A DNA stretch of 64,000 nucleotides from Hohaiivirga grylli. Its GTDB lineage: Bacteria > Pseudomonadota > Alphaproteobacteria > Rhizobiales > Beijerinckiaceae. This document shows, in pieces, positions 61,314 through 64,000 of the stretch (position 1 is its first letter; each line of letters opens with the position of its first letter). The DNA lies in assembly GCF_039655745.1 (NCBI RefSeq), contig NZ_JBBYXI010000003.1, positions 372,001 through 436,000 on the forward strand. Reading direction: 5' to 3'. The notes under the pieces were generated by a model. That model was not told the DNA's origin, ran no database searches, and worked only from the letters and a program-made list of their open reading frames with translations. The position numbers were made by a program, and so were the translations under genes.

Positions 61314-61505
61314 TTATGGTTTGAGAATAGATCGCGCAATCATCCATGATGGTAGAATTGCAACGAGTGCTCCAGCCAATGCTACTAAAGGGATATGCTG
61401 CATTGCATTAACTTCAAGTTGAGGAACGAGCAGGACAACAGTAACAAAACATCCTGCTAAAACAACGGCCGCCAGAATCCAGATCAAAATACCCAGCTTC
61501 AGCAT
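61314..61505 (-). CDS. Small two-helix membrane protein
   Basis: 63 residues: LKLGILIWILAAVVLAGCFV and IPLVALAGALVAILPSWMIA are two membrane segments. Similar proteins of about 60 residues are common in alphaproteobacterial chromosomes, sometimes wrongly annotated as CTP synthetase. If host-derived, the prophage ends before it; if the repeat at 61605 is attR, it lies inside the element. Function unknown. Confidence 0.65.
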   Translation of the reverse strand: MLKLGILIWILAAVVLAGCFVTVVLLVPQLEVNAMQHIPLVALAGALVAILPSWMIARSILKP

Positions 61506-61604
61506 ACTTTCACCTCATAGCTACTTCACGATGAAAATAGCATGAAGGAAATGTGATATACTTCTATGATTTCGGTCAAAATATTGAAATACTTTGGTTG
61601 ACTA

Positions 61605-61616
61605 AAGAGCCGCATT
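61605..61616. repeat. Candidate attR core (12-bp direct repeat)
   Basis: Second copy of AAGAGCCGCATT, matching 41288-41299 exactly in the same orientation. It lies in the gap before kbp. Confidence 0.45.
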
Positions 61617-61708
61617 CTATGTTGGAGGAGATATTTTTTCTGATGTTGGGGCTGTTATAATTTCTTGTCTGCTCTATTTTGTTGAAAGAGATATTAGAGG
61701 AGATTCCT

Positions 61709-62158
61709 ATGGGATTGCTTAGTTTTATTAAAAGTGCTGGTGCTAGTCTGTTTGGTAGTGGTGAAGCAAAAGCCGCCACGGCAGAAGAGCTTAAAAAGGC
61801 GATTGAGGATCATGGCCTTGCTTCTAAAGGCGTGGAGGTTTCAGTTGATGGTGATACAGTTACATTGACCGGAAATGCACTTTCAACAGAAGAGGCTGAG
61901 AAGATCGCTCTTACGGTTGGAAACACTGTTGGCGTTGCGAAAGTAGATAATAAAATTGCAATTGAACAACCTGGTTCAGAATCTGTGATGTATACCGTTC
62001 AGAAGGGCGATACACTCTGGAAAATTGCAGAAGCCCATTATGGAAAAGGGCAGGGAGCTAAATATACTGACATCGTTAAGGCAAACACCCCACCTGTAAA
62101 AAATCCGGATCTCATTCAGCCCGGTTGGGTCCTTCGAATTCCCAATGCTGTGAAATAA
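61709..62158 (+). CDS. kbp: BON-LysM potassium-binding protein (Kbp/YgaU)
   Basis: 149 residues from ATG 61709 with AGAGGAGA upstream. An N-terminal MGLLSFIKSAGASLFG is typical of YgaU. A BON domain follows (GVEVSVDGDTVTLTGNALST), then a C-terminal LysM (YTVQKGDTLWKIAEAHYG, ending QPGWVLRIP). E. coli Kbp binds K+ and changes shape with it; it is cytosolic or loosely wall-linked. Closed by the terminator at 62180-62209. Confidence 0.9.
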   Translation: MGLLSFIKSAGASLFGSGEAKAATAEELKKAIEDHGLASKGVEVSVDGDTVTLTGNALSTEEAEKIALTVGNTVGVAKVDNKIAIEQPGSESVMYTVQKGDTLWKIAEAHYGKGQGAKYTDIVKANTPPVKNPDLIQPGWVLRIPNAVK

Positions 62159-62179
62159 GCAGTCCTTAAAAGAACATGC

Positions 62180-62209
62180 AGCGGTTACATTAATGTAACC
62201 GCTTTTTTA
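62180..62209 (+). terminator. Intrinsic terminator of kbp
   Basis: An 11-bp stem AGCGGTTACAT / ATGTAACCGCT, with a minimal loop, and T6. Confidence 0.9.
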
Positions 62210-62384
62210 TTGGTATGAGCAAGCTTTTCTTCCCGCCTTTTGTCTTAGTCTATTAGCTTTCTTTAGGGCTTGTCAGAGTTTTAAATATTGGAGAGGCTGG
62301 AACGCCTGACAGTATAAATGAACCTGGCTGCAGGATGTGTTCGGAATAACCGCACAGGGTTCAATGGCAACAAAAGGATTGATT

Positions 62385-63881
62385 ATGAAAGAATACGGCC
62401 ATTTTATTGGAGGAATGCCTGTTTCAGGGAAGAGCGGTCGTTTTGGAGATGTTTACACTCCAATGACCGGAGAAATTTCTGCGAAGGTTTCTTTGGCTTC
62501 AGCATCCGAAGTTGCTGAAGCTGTTAAAAATGCAAAACTCGCACAACCTGCGTGGGCTGCAACGAATCCGCAGCGTAGAGCTCGCATCCTTATGAAGTTT
62601 CTAGAGCTTGTGCATGCTGAATATGATGAACTTGCTGAGCTGTTGGCTCGCGAACACGGTAAGACTATTCCAGATGCTAAAGGGGATATTCAACGAGGTC
62701 TTGAAGTTATCGAGATGTCAATTGGTGCCCCGCATCTCTTAAAAGGTGAATTTACTGACGGAGCAGGCCCGGGAATTGATGTTTATTCAATGCGCCAGCC
62801 TCTAGGGGTTGTTGCCGGTATTACACCTTTCAACTTTCCGGCAATGATTCCATTATGGAAAGCAGGTCCTGCAATTGCTTCTGGCAATGCATTTATTTTA
62901 AAGCCCTCAGAGCGAGATCCGGGTGTTCCTCTCAGATTAGCTGAGTTGTTCATTGAAGCTGGTCTACCTGCCGGTATATTCAATGTTGTGAATGGTGATA
63001 AAGAAGCCGTTGATGCCATTCTTGATGATCCAGAGATCAAGGCTATTGGTTTTGTCGGCTCGACCCCGATTGCCAAGTACATTTATAGCCGTGGTTGTGC
63101 CAATGGGAAACGTGTCCAGTGTTTTGGTGGGGCGAAGAACCATATGGTTGTCATGCCAGATGCTGATATGGAACAGACGGCCGATGCGCTTATTGGGGCA
63201 GGTTTTGGCTCTGCTGGTGAGCGCTGTATGGCAATCTCTGTGGCAGTGCCTGTTGGACAGGAAACTGCTGAACGTTTGGTTGCTGCCCTTGTTCCTCGGA
63301 TTAAAGAACTCAAAATCGGGCCCTCCACTGATGATAAGGCCGATTATGGACCATTAGTTACCAAAGCTCATCTGGAAAAGGTACTGAGTTATGTCTCACA
63401 AGGTGTGGAAGAGGGAGCTCAATTACTTACTGATGGGCGTAATATCAAGGTTTCTGGCTATGAGAACGGGTTCTATCTTGGAGGATGCCTGTTTGATCAC
63501 GTAAAACCCGATATGCGTATTTACAAGGAAGAGATATTTGGGCCAGTCCTATCAATTGTACGCGCCAAAAACTATGAGGAAGCGGTCTCCCTTATCAATA
63601 GTCATGAATTTGGAAATGGCGTATCAATTTTTACTCGTGATGGCGATGCTGCTCGTGATTTTACCTCTCGTATTGATGTTGGAATGGTAGGAATCAATGT
63701 TCCGATACCTGTGCCTGTTGCGTATTACACATTTGGTGGCTGGCGTGGCTCCAGTTTTGGAGATTTGAACCAACACGGACCAGATGCCTTTAGATTCTAT
63801 ACAAAAACGAAGACAGTTACATCACGCTGGCCTTCCGGCATTAAAGATGGTGCGGAATTCTCTATTCCTACGATGCGCTAA
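62385..63881 (+). CDS. mmsA: Methylmalonate-semialdehyde dehydrogenase (acylating)
   Basis: 498 residues from ATG 62385 (AAAGGA upstream); the open frame reaches to 62337. Aldehyde dehydrogenase fold: ITPFNFPAMIPLWKAGPAIA, NAFILKPSERDPGVP, GFVGSTPIAKYIYSRG, and SAGERCMAIS with the catalytic Cys. The GKRVQCFGGAKNHMVVMPDA segment is specific for MmsA. It turns methylmalonate or malonate semialdehyde into propionyl- or acetyl-CoA in valine and inositol catabolism. Monocistronic here; no other val or iol genes in view. Confidence 0.94.
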   Translation: MKEYGHFIGGMPVSGKSGRFGDVYTPMTGEISAKVSLASASEVAEAVKNAKLAQPAWAATNPQRRARILMKFLELVHAEYDELAELLAREHGKTIPDAKGDIQRGLEVIEMSIGAPHLLKGEFTDGAGPGIDVYSMRQPLGVVAGITPFNFPAMIPLWKAGPAIASGNAFILKPSERDPGVPLRLAELFIEAGLPAGIFNVVNGDKEAVDAILDDPEIKAIGFVGSTPIAKYIYSRGCANGKRVQCFGGAKNHMVVMPDADMEQTADALIGAGFGSAGERCMAISVAVPVGQETAERLVAALVPRIKELKIGPSTDDKADYGPLVTKAHLEKVLSYVSQGVEEGAQLLTDGRNIKVSGYENGFYLGGCLFDHVKPDMRIYKEEIFGPVLSIVRAKNYEEAVSLINSHEFGNGVSIFTRDGDAARDFTSRIDVGMVGINVPIPVPVAYYTFGGWRGSSFGDLNQHGPDAFRFYTKTKTVTSRWPSGIKDGAEFSIPTMR

Positions 63882-63885
63882 ATAT

Positions 63886-63920
63886 ATAAGGCGCTGCATT
63901 CATAAGCTGCAGCGCCTTAT
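63886..63920. terminator. Terminator between mmsA and a converging gene
   Basis: A 13-bp perfect stem (63886-63898 with 63908-63920), 9-base loop, flanked by AT-rich tails on both sides. Confidence 0.75.
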
Positions 63921-63925
63921 ATTAT

Positions 63926-64000
63926 CTAGTTTTCAAAGCTTTTAATTTTATTTGAAGTAATAATCTTATATTCGACATAATAAGGCGTAGCTTGCGGTAG
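63926..64000 (-). CDS. C-terminal end of a gene cut by the window edge
   Basis: The last 24 codons of a minus-strand frame ending in TAG at 63926: ATPYYVEYKIITSNKIKSFE. It abuts the shared terminator as a converging gene would. The family cannot be told from this fragment. Confidence 0.45.
   Translation of the reverse strand, partial: LPQATPYYVEYKIITSNKIKSFEN

Larger units (their letters stand above)
41277..61616. mobile_element. P22-like short-tailed prophage, about 20 kb, no integrase seen
   Basis: A continuous run of phage genes from a repressor to a lysis cassette lies between host mntR and kbp. The head and tail set (terminase, P22-type portal, scaffold, coat, gp4- and gp10-like proteins, injection proteins, tail-collar fibres) without a tape-measure or sheath indicates a short-tailed virion. 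No integrase, excisionase, transposase or replicative helicase is seen. The 12-bp direct repeat at 41288 and 61605 may mark the ends; if the small membrane gene at 61314 is host, the right end lies instead near 61270-61313. Confidence 0.85.

Noticed and set aside
61576..61779. 67-codon minus-strand frame across the right repeat
   Set aside because: Overlaps the kbp start and ribosome site in antisense, with no ribosome site of its own.

Overview
The window is a stretch of a bacterial chromosome, by eye in the mid-40s percent G+C, from an alphaproteobacterium that is most likely in the Hyphomicrobiales. The basis is the minus-strand block argB / engB / yidC / rnpA / rpmH, the dapD-dapE pair, a nirK-nirV-nnrS cluster, a class I fructose-bisphosphate aldolase and a T5SS/PEP-CTERM-repeat autotransporter. 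The low G+C and the gut-type nutrient genes would fit a Bartonellaceae relative such as the insect-gut Bartonella apis group, but that placement is inference.

Bases 1-41116 are host chromosome. They open with a partial ureohydrolase and a stand-alone carboxyltransferase (oxaloacetate decarboxylase alpha / pyruvate carboxylase B type). A minus-strand nitrite/NO module follows (copper nitrite reductase NirK, NirV, NnrS), then aldolase and an exported thioredoxin-fold/SH3 protein. Bases 8122-16255 hold a seven-gene peptide-scavenging operon: glutathione/peptide ABC importer GsiABCD, an S58 aminopeptidase, a DppA-type D-aminopeptidase and an isoaspartyl peptidase. An MFS transporter, a cupin, an esterase, a 26-residue membrane protein, tRNA-Lys, msrB, dapE and dapD come next. 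A four-gene short-chain acyl-CoA operon (SDR dehydrogenase, thiolase, acyl-CoA dehydrogenase, CoA-transferase) leads into the argB-rpmH block. Beyond it lie a VTT membrane protein, a histidine kinase, tRNA-Arg, the autotransporter, a glycosyltransferase, and the divergent mntH/mntR pair, whose 22-bp perfect palindrome lies next to a mntH promoter element.

Bases about 41277-61616 are a compact (about 20 kb) P22-like short-tailed prophage. It has a CI/LexA-type repressor with palindromic operators, four small early genes, and a strong promoter followed at once by two intrinsic terminators. After these come terminase small and large subunits, portal, scaffold, coat, decoration, gp4-like and gp10-like head-completion proteins, injection proteins, tail-collar fibres, GH24 endolysin and an overlapping spanin-like pair. 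No integrase is visible. A 12-bp direct repeat at 41288-41299 and 61605-61616 may be attL/attR. Three genes look like cargo: an unrecognised 360-residue protein between terminase and portal, an isoprenylcysteine-type membrane methyltransferase, and a SAM methyltransferase with a C-terminal coiled coil. The promoter/double-terminator unit just after a possible regulator gene and just before the late genes resembles the lambda Q-pR'-tR' switch; this is the most interesting regulatory inference here.

The right end returns to host genes: a small membrane protein, the BON-LysM protein Kbp, methylmalonate-semialdehyde dehydrogenase, and the C-terminal end of a minus-strand gene cut by the window edge. 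Functional names come from recognising motifs and gene order by eye; no database search was run.
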